From: Hankyongella ginsenosidimutans
GTDB lineage: Bacteria > Pseudomonadota > Alphaproteobacteria > Sphingomonadales > Sphingomonadaceae
NCBI RefSeq assembly: GCF_005144965.1
Contig: NZ_CP039704.1
Span: 1,782,001-1,846,000, forward strand
Length of the DNA: 64,000 nt
Direction of reading: 5' to 3'
The translations under genes and the position numbers were made by a program. This document shows positions 26,306-36,515 of the stretch, piece by piece (positions within the stretch are counted from its first letter, which is position 1; each line of letters opens with the position of its first letter). The notes under the pieces are model-generated. The model saw only the letters and a program-made list of their open reading frames with translations. It made no database searches and was not told the DNA's origin.

Positions 26306-26767
26306 TCAGGGATTGACCGGCGCGACCACCAGCTGTGCGCCTTCGACGCCGATCACCTTGACCATCCTGCCGTTCGGCATGTCCGGCCCGCGCACCAGCC
26401 ACGCGGTGTCGCCGACACGGGCGCGGCCTGTACCCGCTTCAATCGGTTCGATCAGCTTCAGGGTCTGGCCGACGAGCTGGTCGCCGCGGCGATTGAGCAA
26501 TGGCGCGGCGGAGACGATCGGGAAGCGGCGAAGCAGGGTGCGCAGCACGACGACATTCAGAACCGCAAACACCGCGAACAGCATGAATTGCACCTCGACC
26601 GCCGGACTGGCAGCCACGGTCAGGAAACCGGTCATCATGCAGGCGATGCCGACCCAGAGCATGAAGGACCCCGGCGCAAAGATTTCCAGCGCTGAAAGGA
26701 TCAGGCCCGTAGCCACCCACCACCAGCCGTAACCGGTGTCGCCGCTCATTATTTCCGACAGACTCAT
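26306..26767 (-). CDS. NfeD family protein
   Basis: 153 residues: hydrophobic N-terminal half with membrane spans (WWWVATGLILSALEIF, GSFMLWVGIACMMTGFL, MLFAVFAVLNVVVL) and a C-terminal OB-fold domain (VGQTLKLIEPIEAGTGRARVGDTAWLV). NfeD-short proteins pair with SPFH/stomatin proteins in the membrane. The partner lies 32 bp upstream on the same strand, so the two form an operon. Confidence 0.92.
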   Translation of the reverse strand: MSLSEIMSGDTGYGWWWVATGLILSALEIFAPGSFMLWVGIACMMTGFLTVAASPAVEVQFMLFAVFAVLNVVVLRTLLRRFPIVSAAPLLNRRGDQLVGQTLKLIEPIEAGTGRARVGDTAWLVRGPDMPNGRMVKVIGVEGAQLVVAPVNP

Positions 26768-26799
26768 GCGCGCCTCGCGAAAGACCAGGATACCGTTGA

Positions 26800-27732
26800 T
26801 TACCGCTGTCCGGCCGGCTTGTCATCCGGGCGAATGGCGGCCAGCAGTTCCGAAATGCCGCCGACAGAGCCGGCCAGGGACGACAGTTCCAGCGGCATGA
26901 AGATCGTCTTGCTGTTGCTGGACTGGGCGAACGCGGTCATCGCCTCCACATATTTCTGCGCAACGAAATAGTTGATCGCCTGCGCATTGCCGGCGGCTAT
27001 CGCCTCGCTGACCATGGTGGTCGCGCGGGCTTCGGCCTCGGCTTCGCGCTCGCGCGCCTCGGAGTCGCGGAATGCGGCCTCGCGCCGTCCTTCGGCCTCC
27101 AGAATCTGCGCCTGCTTCTGGCCCTCGGCGCGCAGGATTTCCGCACTGCGGGCACCCTCGGCCTCAAGGATGGTCGCCCGCTTTTCCCGTTCCGCTTTCA
27201 TCTGCCTGGCCATGGCGTTGGAGATGTCGGCGGGCGGCCGGATATCCTTCACTTCGACGCGGGTGACCTTCAGGCCCCAGGGGTGGGTCGCCTGGTCGAT
27301 GATGGTCAGCAGCCGCGCATTGATCGCATCGCGCTGCGACAGGGTCTCGTCGAGGTCCATGGACCCCATGACCGTGCGCAGATTGGTGGTGGTCAGGTTG
27401 AGAATCGCGAGCACGAGATCGGAGACCTGGTAGGCAGCGGATGCCGCGTCCAGAACCTGGTAGAACACCACGCCGTCGACCCCGACCATGGCGTTGTCGC
27501 GGGTGATGATCTCCTGGCCGGGGATATCGAGCACCTGTTCCATCATGTTGATGCGCCGGCCGACCCGGTCAACGAACGGCACGATGAGGTGGAAGCCGGG
27601 CCGCAGGGTCTTGGTGTAACGGCCGAAACGCTCGACCGTATATTCAAAGCCCTGGCGTACGGTCACGACGCCGGCTGCGACCGTGAAAAACGCCAGGATC
27701 GCCAGAATGAGCGCGGCAATGGTTCCAGCCAT
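26800..27732 (-). CDS. SPFH/band-7 (stomatin, QmcA-like) membrane protein
   Basis: 310-residue intact protein with one N-terminal membrane anchor ([21 protein letters not shown]), a band-7 domain ([28 protein letters not shown]) and a long Ala/Glu-rich coiled coil ([20 protein letters not shown]). Such proteins oligomerise into membrane microdomain scaffolds, often associated with FtsH-type proteases. Operon with nfeD downstream. Confidence 0.95.
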   Translation of the reverse strand: MAGTIAALILAILAFFTVAAGVVTVRQGFEYTVERFGRYTKTLRPGFHLIVPFVDRVGRRINMMEQVLDIPGQEIITRDNAMVGVDGVVFYQVLDAASAAYQVSDLVLAILNLTTTNLRTVMGSMDLDETLSQRDAINARLLTIIDQATHPWGLKVTRVEVKDIRPPADISNAMARQMKAEREKRATILEAEGARSAEILRAEGQKQAQILEAEGRREAAFRDSEAREREAEAEARATTMVSEAIAAGNAQAINYFVAQKYVEAMTAFAQSSNSKTIFMPLELSSLAGSVGGISELLAAIRPDDKPAGQR

Positions 27733-27802
27733 GTCCTTCCCCTATGCTTTGGCGCGACTGTGCGCAAAGATCAGGGCATCTGACAAGCCTAGCAGCAAAG
27801 GG

Positions 27803-27909
27803 GTAGCGGGTCTTTTGAAGCTTTGCCGCTCACCCTGAGCTGGACGAAGGGATGAGCGGCTCGTGGTTCGTCCAGCTCACCACGAGCGATTATCAAAATG
27901 ACCCACTAG
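27803..27909. repeat. Short family B core element
   Basis: Contains CCGCTCACCCTGAGC and GCTCGTGGTTCGTCCAGC in inverted pairs, flanked by TAGCGGGTCTTTTGAAG and ATCAAAATGACCCACTAG, which are partial inverted repeats ending in TAG/CTA. It sits between the SPFH and MmcQ genes. Confidence 0.75.
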
Positions 27910-27924
27910 CCGCAGAGGATGCCC

Positions 27925-28264
27925 ATGACGCCAAGCGAACTGAACGCTTTCTGCGCCGCCCTGCCGGCGACGACCCACGTGGTGCAGTGGGGCGGTGCGG
28001 ATGTCTGGAAGGTCGGCGGGAAGGTGTTCGTGATTTCCAGCACGGGCATCACCTTCAAGGTCTCGCCGATGAGCTATGAAGTCCTGCGCCAGATGCCGGG
28101 GCTGCGCCCGGCACCCTACCTGCTTCGCGCGGCATGCTGTGGATCCAGCACTATGCCGAACCCGGGCTGAGCGATGAGGACCTGCAATTCTACCTCGCCG
28201 AGTCCCACCGGCTGGTCGCCAGCGGACTGTCGAAAAACGCCAGCGCGAACTGGGCCTGGACTGA
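27925..28264 (+). CDS. MmcQ/YjbR family DNA-binding protein
   Basis: About 113-residue protein of the MmcQ/YjbR family (double-wing DNA-binding fold). Features are MTPSELNAFCAALPATTHVVQW, WKVGGKVFVISS and the C-terminal LSKKRQRELGLD. Frame changes near 28125 (one base) and 28235 (one A missing in an A run) explain the interrupted frame. The ATG at 27925 has AGAGG 6 nt upstream; the ATG at 27919 is less well placed. Converges on the LysR gene with a 4-bp gap. Exact role unknown. Confidence 0.85.
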
Positions 28265-28268
28265 CCCG

Positions 28269-29101
28269 TCATTGCAAGCCCGTCAGCCAGGCCACCAGCG
28301 CGCGCACCTTCTTCTGTTGCCATTGCGGCTCTGGCGCGCTGAGCCAGTAGCAGCGCGGATCGGGCTGCGCAGGGCCAAACGGCTCGACGAGCAGGCCGCG
28401 CGCCAGCAGGTCGGCGACCAGCGGCACCGACGCCAGCGCAACACCCTGACCTGCAAGCGCCGCCTCGATGGCCGCCGCGCTCAGGTCGACGTGCAGGCCA
28501 TCGCCCGGCCGTGCGTCCGGCACGCCGGCCCGCGCCAGCCAGGCGGCCCAGTCGTTGTCCGCATTGTGGATCAGCGGCGCACGCACATCCGGCGCAGCAA
28601 CGGCCGCCAGCGCATCCCCTGCAGCAGGTGCGACGGTTGCCCGTCCGGCGCTTGCGGCCCATGCAGGATCGCCAGATCGATGTTCGCCTGCGTGAAATCG
28701 ATCGGGCCGGTGCTTGCGAACAGCCGCAGGCTGAGGCCTTCGTTCTGCGCCCGATACGCCGCGAGCCTTGGCGCGAGCCAGCGCGCGGCGAAGCTTGCCG
28801 GCGCGGAGATGGTCACGACCGTCGACGCCTGCCCGACCTGCAGCAGCGCGACCGACTGTTCGAAATGGCTGAAGCCCAGGCGCAGGGATGGCAGCGCCGC
28901 TTCGGCTTCCGCCGTCAGTTCCAGGCCGCGCGTGGTGCGCCGGAACAGCACGACGCCCAGCAAGTCCTCCAGCGCACGGATATGCTGGCCAACGGCGGCC
29001 GGGGTCACCGCCAGTTCGTCTGCGGCGCGCGTGAACGAGAGGTGGCGCGCCGCCGCATCGAACACGCGCAGGCCATTCAGAGGCAGATGCGTTCGCTTCA
29101 T
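28269..29101 (-). CDS. LysR-type transcriptional regulator (GcvA-like)
   Basis: N-terminal winged helix-turn-helix (LNGLRVFDAAARHLSFTRAADEL, TPAAVGQHIRALEDLLGVVLFRR) and a periplasmic-binding-like effector domain (APRLAAYRAQNEGLSLRLFAST, GVALASVPLVADLLARGLLVEPFG). The pattern LPxLxxLRxFxAAAR and length of about 277 residues fit the GcvA subgroup. One frame change near 28590. The usual divergently transcribed target is not obvious: the upstream side holds a repeat and then the chemoreceptor gene end. Confidence 0.92.
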
Positions 29102-29154
29102 GCGCCAGAGGGTTAGGCGGACCTGCGCCTCAGCGCAAGCCGCGCAGTCTCAAG

Positions 29155-29270
29155 CTCGTGCCTCAGTTTGAAACCTCCCCGCTCACCCTGAGCTGGACGA
29201 AGGGTGAGCGGCTCGTGGTTCGTCCAGCTCACCACGAGCGGATGTTCAAACTGAGACACGACGAGTCTCA
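29155..29270. repeat. Short family B core element with long terminal inverted repeats
   Basis: CGTGCCTCAGTTTGAA and TTCAAACTGAGACACG flank the CCGCTCACCCTGAGC.../...CACCACGAGCGG core, so the ends themselves form a hairpin of about 14 bp. It lies between lysR and the chemoreceptor stop. Confidence 0.75.
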
Positions 29271-29298
29271 ACGCCGCAGCCAGCGGTGCGAGCGCGGC

Positions 29299-31063
29299 TC
29301 AAGCGGCGCGCAGATCCCGCAGCCGTGCAGCCAGTTCGCTCGCCATGCTTGTGGATTGCGCATCGAGCATGGTGGTGGAGCTGACCACGGCACCGGCCTG
29401 CTGGTCCGCCGCCTGCGCCAGCGCCTTGATGTTTTCCACCTCGTCGTTCAGCACGTCCACGGTCTCGACCACCACGCGCGTCGAGCGGCTGATCTCCGCG
29501 GTACTGGCCGCCTGCTCGCGTACTGCTGCCGAAATCTCGGAGGATATCTCGTGCACGGTTTCCACCTGCTGCGCCACGGCACCCATGGTGGCGACGCTGC
29601 GCTCCGTATGCGCCTGGATTTCGCCGATCAGCACGCTGATATCCTGGGTCGCCTTGGCGGTTTGGGTGGCAAGACCCTTGACCTCGCTGGCGACGACCGC
29701 GAAGCCGCGCCCGGCGTCGCCGGCGCGTGCCGCCTCGATGGTGGCGTTGAGCGCCAGCAGGTTGGTCTGCTCGGCGATATCCTGGATCAGTTCGACGACG
29801 GCGCCGATCCGGTGCGACGCTTGCGACAGGCTGGCGATGGTCTGGGTCGATTCCGAGGTTTGCCGGGCCGCCTTTTCGATCTCGACGGCCGCAACGCCGA
29901 TCTTGCGCTCGATTTCCCGGACGGACGCAGACATTTCTTCGGTTGCTGCTGCAATCGCTTCGATGTTCTCGCAGGCGATGTTGCTTTTGTCGGCGGCAAG
30001 GGCACAGCTTGCCAGCGTGGCGGATGCACCCTGCCGCATCGTCTCCGATGCCTGCCCGAGTTCCTGCAGCGCCTGCGTCACCCGATCCATGGACTCCGCG
30101 ACCTGATGCTCCATCGTGCCGGCAAGGGACGCCACGAATTCCTTGCGCTGCTCTGCGGCGGCGGCCTGCTCTTCCGCCCGGCGTCCGGCTTCGGCGCTTT
30201 GCAGCGCGAGCTGTTCCGTGATGCGGTTCTTCTCGAGCTCCTGCAATTCCTGTGCGGCCTGTGCGGCTTCCGCCTCCAGACGGTTCCGCTCGACCAGAGC
30301 GTCGCGCAGCGCATCGAGCGCCCGCGCGATCTCGCCGACTTCATCGGTGCGACCCTGACTTGGGACATCCATGTCAAGGCGGCCCTCCGCAAGAGCACGG
30401 GTCGTGTGAGCGATCTCGGTCAGAGGCTTGAGGGTGCGCCGCAGGTACCAGGCGATCATCAGGCGCCGGCCAGCCCGACGCCGAAGGCGATCTGCAGCAG
30501 CTTGCTGCGGGCAGCCTGGACATGCTCGAGAAATTCGGACTTCTTCAAGCCGACATAGAGGATGCCGATGACCTTGCCATCAGCATCCAGGATGGGATCA
30601 TAGGCGGTATAGAAGGGGTGCCGAGAATATCCGCGGACCCGCGATAGGGTTTGCCCTGCTGGAAGATCGCCTCGTAGGCGGCGTTTTTGGCCAGCGGCGT
30701 GCCGACTGCGCGGCTGCCGTCCGGCTTTTGACGTTGGTGGAAACGCGCATATCGCCCTGGAACACGGTGGCCGTGCCGCCGACCAGCTCCTTCACGCGAT
30801 CGACAACCTCAAAATTGTCGTTGACGACGTAGTTATCGCCGACAACCAGTTTGCCGTCCTTGATCGCGAAGCGATCGCCCTTGACTTGAGCACCTCCCAG
30901 GCGACACGCATGCTTGAATCCTGTCGCTCCTGCGCCAGCAGCTCAAGCTGCCCCTGGAGCATGCTGCTCGCGGTAAAACCATGAGCGCGAGCGCGAGAAA
31001 CATGGTGCAAAGCGCGCCAGCGACGATTCGTGCTGACAAGGTCTTGTTGAATCGGGCAAACAT
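29299..31063 (-). CDS. Methyl-accepting chemotaxis protein with Cache sensor
   Basis: Transmembrane chemoreceptor of about 588 residues. N-terminal TM ([21 protein letters not shown]), an extracytoplasmic Cache_3/Cache_2-like domain ([36 protein letters not shown]), second TM, HAMP ([20 protein letters not shown]) and a signalling domain with the hairpin-tip sequence [23 protein letters not shown]. Frame changes near 30970, 30890, 30730, 30615 and 30470 rejoin into one protein. Such Cache domains often sense small carboxylates; no ligand can be inferred. No che genes are nearby. Confidence 0.9.
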
Positions 31064-31108
31064 GAGCGGCGAGCCTTTCGTTAACCACGCTGATAGGCAG
31101 CCACACTA

Positions 31109-32015
31109 ATGCAATACGTTTGCCAAACGATTAAACGTTACCGCTTCGGGCGCGGCCTCGCCGTTCTGCCCCTGATCCTGGCCGCGCTGGTTTGCCCGCC
31201 GCAAAACGCGCAGGCGCAGGCGCCATCGCCGGGCGAGATTGTGGCGCAGGCACCGGCGGACGCCTGGACCACCATCCCGGATGCCGACCTGCTGACCATG
31301 ACGGTGGCCGGTGGGCGCACCGTGACGATCCAGTTGGTGCGCGGCTTCGCGCCGGTGCACGTTGCCAACATCGAGAAACTGGTTTCCGCCCGCTGGTTCG
31401 ACGGCGTCAGCATCAACCGGGTGCAGGAAAATTATGTCGTGCAGTGGGGTGATGCGACCGAGCACAAGCCGCTGCCGCCCGGCCTGGGGTCGCGCCCGCC
31501 AGCGACTACGACCGGTCGCTGGAAGGCCTCGGGTTCCGCCCGCTCGGGTTCCCGGACCCTATGCGCCCATGACCGGCCACGCCGGCGGCTGGCCGGTCGC
31601 GAGCGATGGCGCGCGCGCCTGGCTGCCGCATTGTTTCGGCATGGTCGGCGTCGGGCGCAACCTTGCGCCGGATACCGGCACCGGTGCTGAACTCTATGTC
31701 GTCAACGGCCACGCCCCGCGCCACCTCGACCGCAACATCGCGCTGGTCGGCCGGGTGATCGACGGGATCGAGGCCCTGACCAGCCTGCCGCGCGGGACCG
31801 GTACGCTCGGCTTCTACGAGCAGCCGGGCGAACGCCGGGTGATCACAGCGGTGCGCGCGGGCGCGCCGAAACGCTGGCAGTCCCTGAAGACGGACAGCGC
31901 GGCATTCGCAGCCTATGCGGACGCGCGCGCCAACCGGCGGGACAGCTTCTTCAACCGCCCGGCCGGCGGCGCGGACATCTGCAATGTGCCGGTGCCGGTG
32001 CGCGCGGCCCCATGA
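31109..32015 (+). CDS. Cyclophilin-type peptidyl-prolyl isomerase, periplasmic
   Basis: About 301 residues with a signal peptide ([23 protein letters not shown]). The cyclophilin core follows: [45 protein letters not shown] in segments, then [37 protein letters not shown] and [16 protein letters not shown]. The usual F-H-R is changed to INRV, so isomerase activity is uncertain. Frame changes near 31495 and 31552. Overlaps the DUF3429 start by 4 bp. Divergent from the chemoreceptor. Confidence 0.85.
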
Positions 32016-32453
32016 CCCCGCGCGATGCCCGCCTGCTCGGTTTTGCGGGTCTGCTCCCGTCGCTGATTGCCGTGATGGCGCTGCTGTTTGCGCCGCCGGA
32101 CCTGCGGCCGCTCGGCTTTCGCCTGGGGCTGTTGTACGGCGCGCTGATCCTTGTGTTCGTCTCCGGGACCTGGTGGGCGTTCGCCAGCCTCAGCGTCGAT
32201 GCGCGGCTGCGCACCGCTGCTGGTGCAGTCGGTGCTGCCGACCTTTGTCGCGCTGGCCTGCCTGTTCAGCTTTTCCGGTGTCGCGGCCCTGATCGTCGGG
32301 CTGACGTTTCCGCTTGGGCTGCGCGTCGACCGCACGCTGGTGCAGGCAAAACTTGCGCCGGGCTGGTGGCTGCGGCTGCGCGTGCCGCTGGCGCTCGGCA
32401 TGGGCCTGCTCAATGCACTGCTCGGCCTCGTTGCCTGGAACGCCGGGCTATAG
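32012..32453 (+). CDS. DUF3429 family membrane protein
   Basis: About 147 residues with four to five hydrophobic spans (LLGFAGLLPSLIAVMALLF, LGLLYGALILVFVSGTWWAF, VLPTFVALACLFSFSGVAALIVGL, ALGMGLLNALLGLVAW). The GxxWWxF signature SGTWWAFAS is typical of DUF3429, whose function is unknown. One frame change near 32215. Starts inside the end of the cyclophilin gene (ATGA overlap). Its TAG stop is the first triplet of a family B element. Confidence 0.85.
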
Positions 32454-32633
32454 CAGGCTGCTGACTTTACGTTGACCCACACGCCATCGCGCGGTTGTAC
32501 ACGCGCCGCTCACCCTGAGCTTGACGAAGGGCTGAGCGGCTCGTGGTTCGTCCAGGCTCACCACGAGCGGACTTTACAGGCAGCTCCAGCGAAGATCGGA
32601 ATGGCGATCCCATCCAATGTCAGCAGACTCTAG
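32451..32633. repeat. Family B element supplying the DUF3429 stop codon
   Basis: Starts TAGCAGGCTGCTGACTTTACG, ends CATCCAATGTCAGCAGACTCTAG. The first three bases are the stop of the DUF3429 gene. The other end lies 2 bp beyond the reductase stop, so the element fills this convergent gap completely. Confidence 0.85.
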
Positions 32634-32634
32634 C

Positions 32635-33935
32635 TCACCGGTCCTGCGCCACGCCCAGCATGTCCTCGACCTGTGCGAACTTCTCGCGCGGCGCGCCCGG
32701 GCGGGCACGCGCGGCCTCTGCCGCCTCGATCGCCTTCCAGCCCTCGAAGGTCACGACCGGCAGGTGGCTGGCGCGCAGGCGCTCGTCCAGCCCGGCCGGT
32801 CCGCGCTTGCCGGAAGGCATGACCTCCTTGGCGATCCGCTCGGCCATCCAGAAGCCGTCCGGCCGGTTGGTCCCGATGGTGCCGGTCGGCCCGCGCCGCG
32901 CCCAGCCGACGCAGTAGAGGCCATCAGAAATCCGGCCCTCGTCGTTGGCGAAGCGCCCGAGCCGCTCATCGTACGGCACACCGGGGATCGGCGCCGTGCG
33001 ATAGCCGATGCAGCCGACCACCAGTCCGCACGGCATGTCGAAGAACGCGCCGGTGCCGACCGCTTTGCCGCCCTCGATCCGGGTCCGCTCGAAACGCACG
33101 CCGCGCACCTGCCCGTCGCCCAGGATCTGCACCGGGCGGGCAAAGAAGTGGAAGCGGATGCTGCGCCGCTCCGGCTGCGCGGACGCAGCGGCAAAACCCC
33201 GGATATGCCCGACCACCTTGCGCTGGCCGGGGTCGAGCGCATCTTCGGCACCTTCAGGCGGCATCTGCGCCGGGTCCGCCAGCGCCTGCGCCTGCTGCAG
33301 GTGCCCGAGTTCCCCGAGTTCCTTGGGCGTGAAGCTGACCTCCAGCGGCCCGCGCCGGCCGAAGACGTTGACCGTGCGGATCGGGCTGGCGTGGATACGC
33401 GCGGCGGCGTGGCGCGCGAGGTCGGACGATGCCATCTCGTCCGGTGATTTGACCAGCACGCGCGCGACATCGATCGCGACGTTGCCGTTGCCGATCACCG
33501 CCACGCACGCGGTGTCCAGGTCCGGCTCGAGCCAGGCATAATCCGGGTGGGCATTATACCAGGCGACGAACTGCGCCGCCCCAGCACGCCCTTCTGGCCC
33601 TCGCCCTCGATGCCGAGCGGCCGGTCGCGCGGCGCGCCGGTCGCGATCACCACAGCGTCGTAGAAACCGGTCAGGTCCGCGACCGCGATATCGCGCCCCA
33701 GTTCGACATTGCCGATGAAGCGCACGCCAGGATGCCCATGCTGCTCCTCGAACCGGCGGGCAACCGCCTTGATCGACTGGTGGTCGGGCGCGACCCCGGC
33801 GCGGATCAGCCCGAACGGCGTCGGCAGGCGGTCGATGATGTCGATGCAGACGGTATCGCCGAACTGCTTGATCAGCCCTTCGGCCGTGTAATAGCCCGCC
33901 GGCCCGGATCCGACGATCGCGACATTCAGCGCCAT
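32635..33935 (-). CDS. Ferredoxin--NADP reductase, FprA/adrenodoxin-reductase type
   Basis: FAD- and NADPH-binding reductase of about 433 residues. It begins VAIVGSGPAGYYTAEGL (FAD motif), has RLPTPFGLIRAGVAPDHQ, the NADP motif VIGNGNVAIDVARVLVK, and the C-terminal YCVGWARRGPTGTIGTNRPD where FAD closes. One base missing near 33580. Known homologues pass electrons from NADPH to ferredoxins such as FdxA (gene at 20.3 kb). Convergent with the DUF3429 gene. Confidence 0.94.
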
Positions 33936-34115
33936 GCCCGTCCTCCCTGATTTTCAGAGACGCTAACAGGCATACCAGCCTTGGCAAGCGGACAAACGGC
34001 ATTCGTGCGTGTTGCCAAGCCCACCGTGATACTTGGGGCTTTAGCCAAGAGTTTTCGGGCTTCCCTGCGCTACCGCGCCGCTTTGCGACCGGCGGGAAAG
34101 CTGCTAAGCGCCCCG

Positions 34116-35918
34116 ATGACTGATATTTCCAAAATCCGCAATTTCTCGATCATCGCGCACATCGATCACGGCAAGTCGACGCTGGCGGACCGGCTGATCC
34201 AGCGCTGCGGCGGCCTCTCTGCCCGCGAAATGACCGAGCAGGTGCTCGACAACATGGAGATCGAGCGCGAGCGCGGCATCACCATCAAGGCGCAGACCGT
34301 CCGCCTCGACTACACGGCGCGCAATGGCGAAAGCTATATCCTGAATCTCATGGACACGCCGGGCCATGTCGACTTCGCCTATGAAGTCTCGCGCTCTCGC
34401 CGCCTGCGAGGGCTCGCTGCTGGTGGTGGACGCCAGCCAGGGCGTGGAGGCGCAGACGCTGGCCAACGTCTACCAGGCGCTCGACCACGATCATGCCATC
34501 GTGCCGGTCATCAACAAGGTCGATCTGCCGGCTGCCGAACCGGAGCGGGTGAAGCAGCAGATCGAGGATGTGATCGGGCTGGAGACGGACAACGCCGTGC
34601 TGGCCTCCGCCAAGACCGGCATCGGCATCGACGACGTGCTGGAGGCGATCGTCCAGCACATGCCGCCGCCCAAGGGCGACCCGAACGCGCCGCTGAAGGC
34701 GATGCTGGTCGACAGCTGGTACGACCCGTATCTCGGTGTCGTCATTCTGGTGCGCGTGATCGACGGCACGCTGAAAAAGGCCAGATGGTCAAGTTCATGG
34801 CCGCCGGCACCGATCACCTGATCGACCGCGTCGGCGTATTCCGTCCGAAGATCGAGAACCTGCCCAGCCTCGGCCCCGGCGAGGTTGGTTTCATCACCGC
34901 CCAGATCAAGGAAGTCGCGCAGACCCGGGTCGGCGACACCATCACGGACGCCAAGAAACCGACGGCCGAGGCCCTGCCCGGCTTCAAGCCGGTGCAATCG
35001 GTCGTGTTCTGCGGCCTGTTCCCGATCGACGCCGCCGAGTTCGAGAAGCTGCGCGAGAGCCTTGGCAAGCTGCGCCTCAACGACGCCAGCTTTTCCTTCG
35101 AAATGGAAAGCTCGGCTGCACTCGGCTTCGGTTTCCGCTGCGGCTTCCTCGGGCTGCTGCACCTCGAGATCATCCAGGAACGCCTGATCCGCGAGTATGA
35201 CCTCGACCTGATCACCACCGCGCCGTCGGTCGTCTACAAGATCAGGCTGCGCGACGGCACGGACATCGAGCTGCACAACCCGGCCGACATGCCGGACACG
35301 ATGAAGATCGAACTCATGGAAGAGCCGTGGATCGAGGCGACGATCTTCGTGCCGGATGACTATCTGGGCGCGGTGCTGAAGCTCTGCCAGGACCGGCGCG
35401 GCATCCAGAAGAACCTCACCTACGCCGGCAACCGCGCCATGGTGGTCTACGATCTGCCGCTGAACGAAGTGGTGTTCGACTTCTACGACCGGCTGAAATC
35501 CATCAGCCGCGGCTACGCCAGCTTCGACTATCACCAGACCGGCTACCAGGAAGGCGACCTGGTGAAGATGCAGATCCTCGTCAACGAGGAGCCGGTTGAC
35601 GCCCTGAGCATGATCGTCCACCGCAGCCAGGCCGAGAATCGCGGCCGTGGCATGTGCGAACGCCTGAAGGACCTGATCCCGCGCCACCTGTTCAAGATCC
35701 CGATCCAGGCGGCGATCGGCGGCAAGGTGATCGCCCGCGAGACCATCGCGGCGCTGCGCAAGGACGTGACCGCCAAGTGCTACGGCGGCGACATCAGCCG
35801 CAAGAAGAAGCTGCTGGACAAGCAGAAGGAAGGCAAGAAGCGGATGCGCACCTTCGGCAAGGTCGACATCCCGCAGGAAGCCTTCATCGCCGCTCTGCGC
35901 ATGGGCGACGAGGGCTGA
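34116..35918 (+). CDS. lepA: Elongation factor 4 (LepA)
   Basis: Ribosome-dependent GTPase involved in back-translocation or 30S biogenesis. The start ATG at 34116 gives [26 protein letters not shown] in segments (P-loop AHIDHGKST), [27 protein letters not shown], and the LepA-specific C-terminal domain ([34 protein letters not shown]). About 600 residues. The frame shifts near 34397 and back near 34783; the first needs two bases restored in a short tandem repeat, the second one G. The frame is open upstream to 33981 but homology starts at 34116. Confidence 0.97.
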   Translation: MTDISKIRNFSIIAHIDHGKSTLADRLIQRCGGLSAREMTEQVLDNMEIERERGITIKAQTVRLDYTARNGESYILNLMDTPGHVDFAYEVSRSRRLRGLAAGGGRQPGRGGADAGQRLPGARPRSCHRAGHQQGRSAGCRTGAGEAADRGCDRAGDGQRRAGLRQDRHRHRRRAGGDRPAHAAAQGRPERAAEGDAGRQLVRPVSRCRHSGARDRRHAEKGQMVKFMAAGTDHLIDRVGVFRPKIENLPSLGPGEVGFITAQIKEVAQTRVGDTITDAKKPTAEALPGFKPVQSVVFCGLFPIDAAEFEKLRESLGKLRLNDASFSFEMESSAALGFGFRCGFLGLLHLEIIQERLIREYDLDLITTAPSVVYKIRLRDGTDIELHNPADMPDTMKIELMEEPWIEATIFVPDDYLGAVLKLCQDRRGIQKNLTYAGNRAMVVYDLPLNEVVFDFYDRLKSISRGYASFDYHQTGYQEGDLVKMQILVNEEPVDALSMIVHRSQAENRGRGMCERLKDLIPRHLFKIPIQAAIGGKVIARETIAALRKDVTAKCYGGDISRKKKLLDKQKEGKKRMRTFGKVDIPQEAFIAALRMGDEG

Positions 35919-35940
35919 CTCCTGGCGGCAAACAACAGCA

Positions 35941-36002
35941 TAGAGCGTGATTCACGCCATCGGTTGAAGCAATCATGCTTTCCGCCTCAACCGATCAGGC
36001 TG
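35941..36002. repeat. Family A element downstream of lepA
   Basis: Starts TAGAGCGTGATTCACGCC and ends CCGATCAGGCTG, with CGGTTGAAGCA/CTCAACCG arms. Together with the following repeats it fills 35920-36514, where no gene is supported. Confidence 0.75.
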
Positions 36003-36014
36003 CCGGGAGGCCTG

Positions 36015-36155
36015 TGCGCGGATGCAAAATCCTCCCCTTTCGAGGGGAGGTGTCCGTCTGAAAGACGGGCGGTGGGGTGAAAGGCCCACAGATGTCATGC
36101 ATCCGCCACCCCTCCACCACCCTTGCGGGTGGTCCCCTCCCCTATGGGGAGGAAT
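36015..36155. repeat. Cluster of GC-rich hairpins
   Basis: Hairpins such as CCTCCCCTTTCGAGGGGAGG, CCGTCTGAAAGACGGGCGG and CACCACCCTTGCGGGTGGT follow one another, ending with CCCCTCCCCTATGGGGAGG. Related to the clusters at 2340-2516 and 47338-47430. Confidence 0.55.
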
Positions 36156-36179
36156 AATCATCCGCGAACAGGTCTCGCT

Positions 36180-36284
36180 AGAGCGATTTCCAGTCAGATG
36201 GTATCATCTGACGATTAAGAAATCGCGGCAAAACAAAATCATAGAGCGTCCGATCTGATTCCATCAGATCGAAAACCGCTCTAG
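36180..36284. repeat. TA-flanked pair of hairpins (TAGAGCGATTTCC family)
   Basis: Begins CTAGAGCGATTTCCAGTCAG, ends TCGAAAACCGCTCTAG. Two internal palindromes are visible: TCAGATGGTATCATCTGA and CGATCTGATTCCATCAGATCG. The CTAG at 36281-36284 is shared with the next family B element. Confidence 0.75.
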
Positions 36285-36462
36285 AACCTGATGACTTTAC
36301 GTTGAACCACGCGCCATCGCGCGGTTGCACACGCGCCGCTCACCCTGAGCTGGACGAAGGGTTGAGCGGCTCGTGGTTCGTCCAGGCTCACCACGAGCGG
36401 ACTTTACAGCCTGCTCCGTGAAGATCGGAATGGCGATCCCATCCAATGTCCTCAGCCTGCTA
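36282..36462. repeat. Family B element (complete copy)
   Basis: Starts TAGAACCTGATGACTTTACG, contains the CCGCTCACCCTGAGC/GCTCGTGG core and GAAGATCGGAATGGCGATCC, and ends CAGCCTGCTAA. This is the uninterrupted reference for the nested insertion at 14931-15079. Confidence 0.85.
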
Positions 36463-36515
36463 AATCCCTCTCCCGCAAGGGGAGAGGGTCAACAGCCTGT
36501 CGGCCGCTTCGGCGG

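Noticed and set aside
34491..35687. 398-codon minus-strand open frame opposite lepA
   Set aside because: Antisense of the conserved lepA sequence; no ribosome-binding site or domain.
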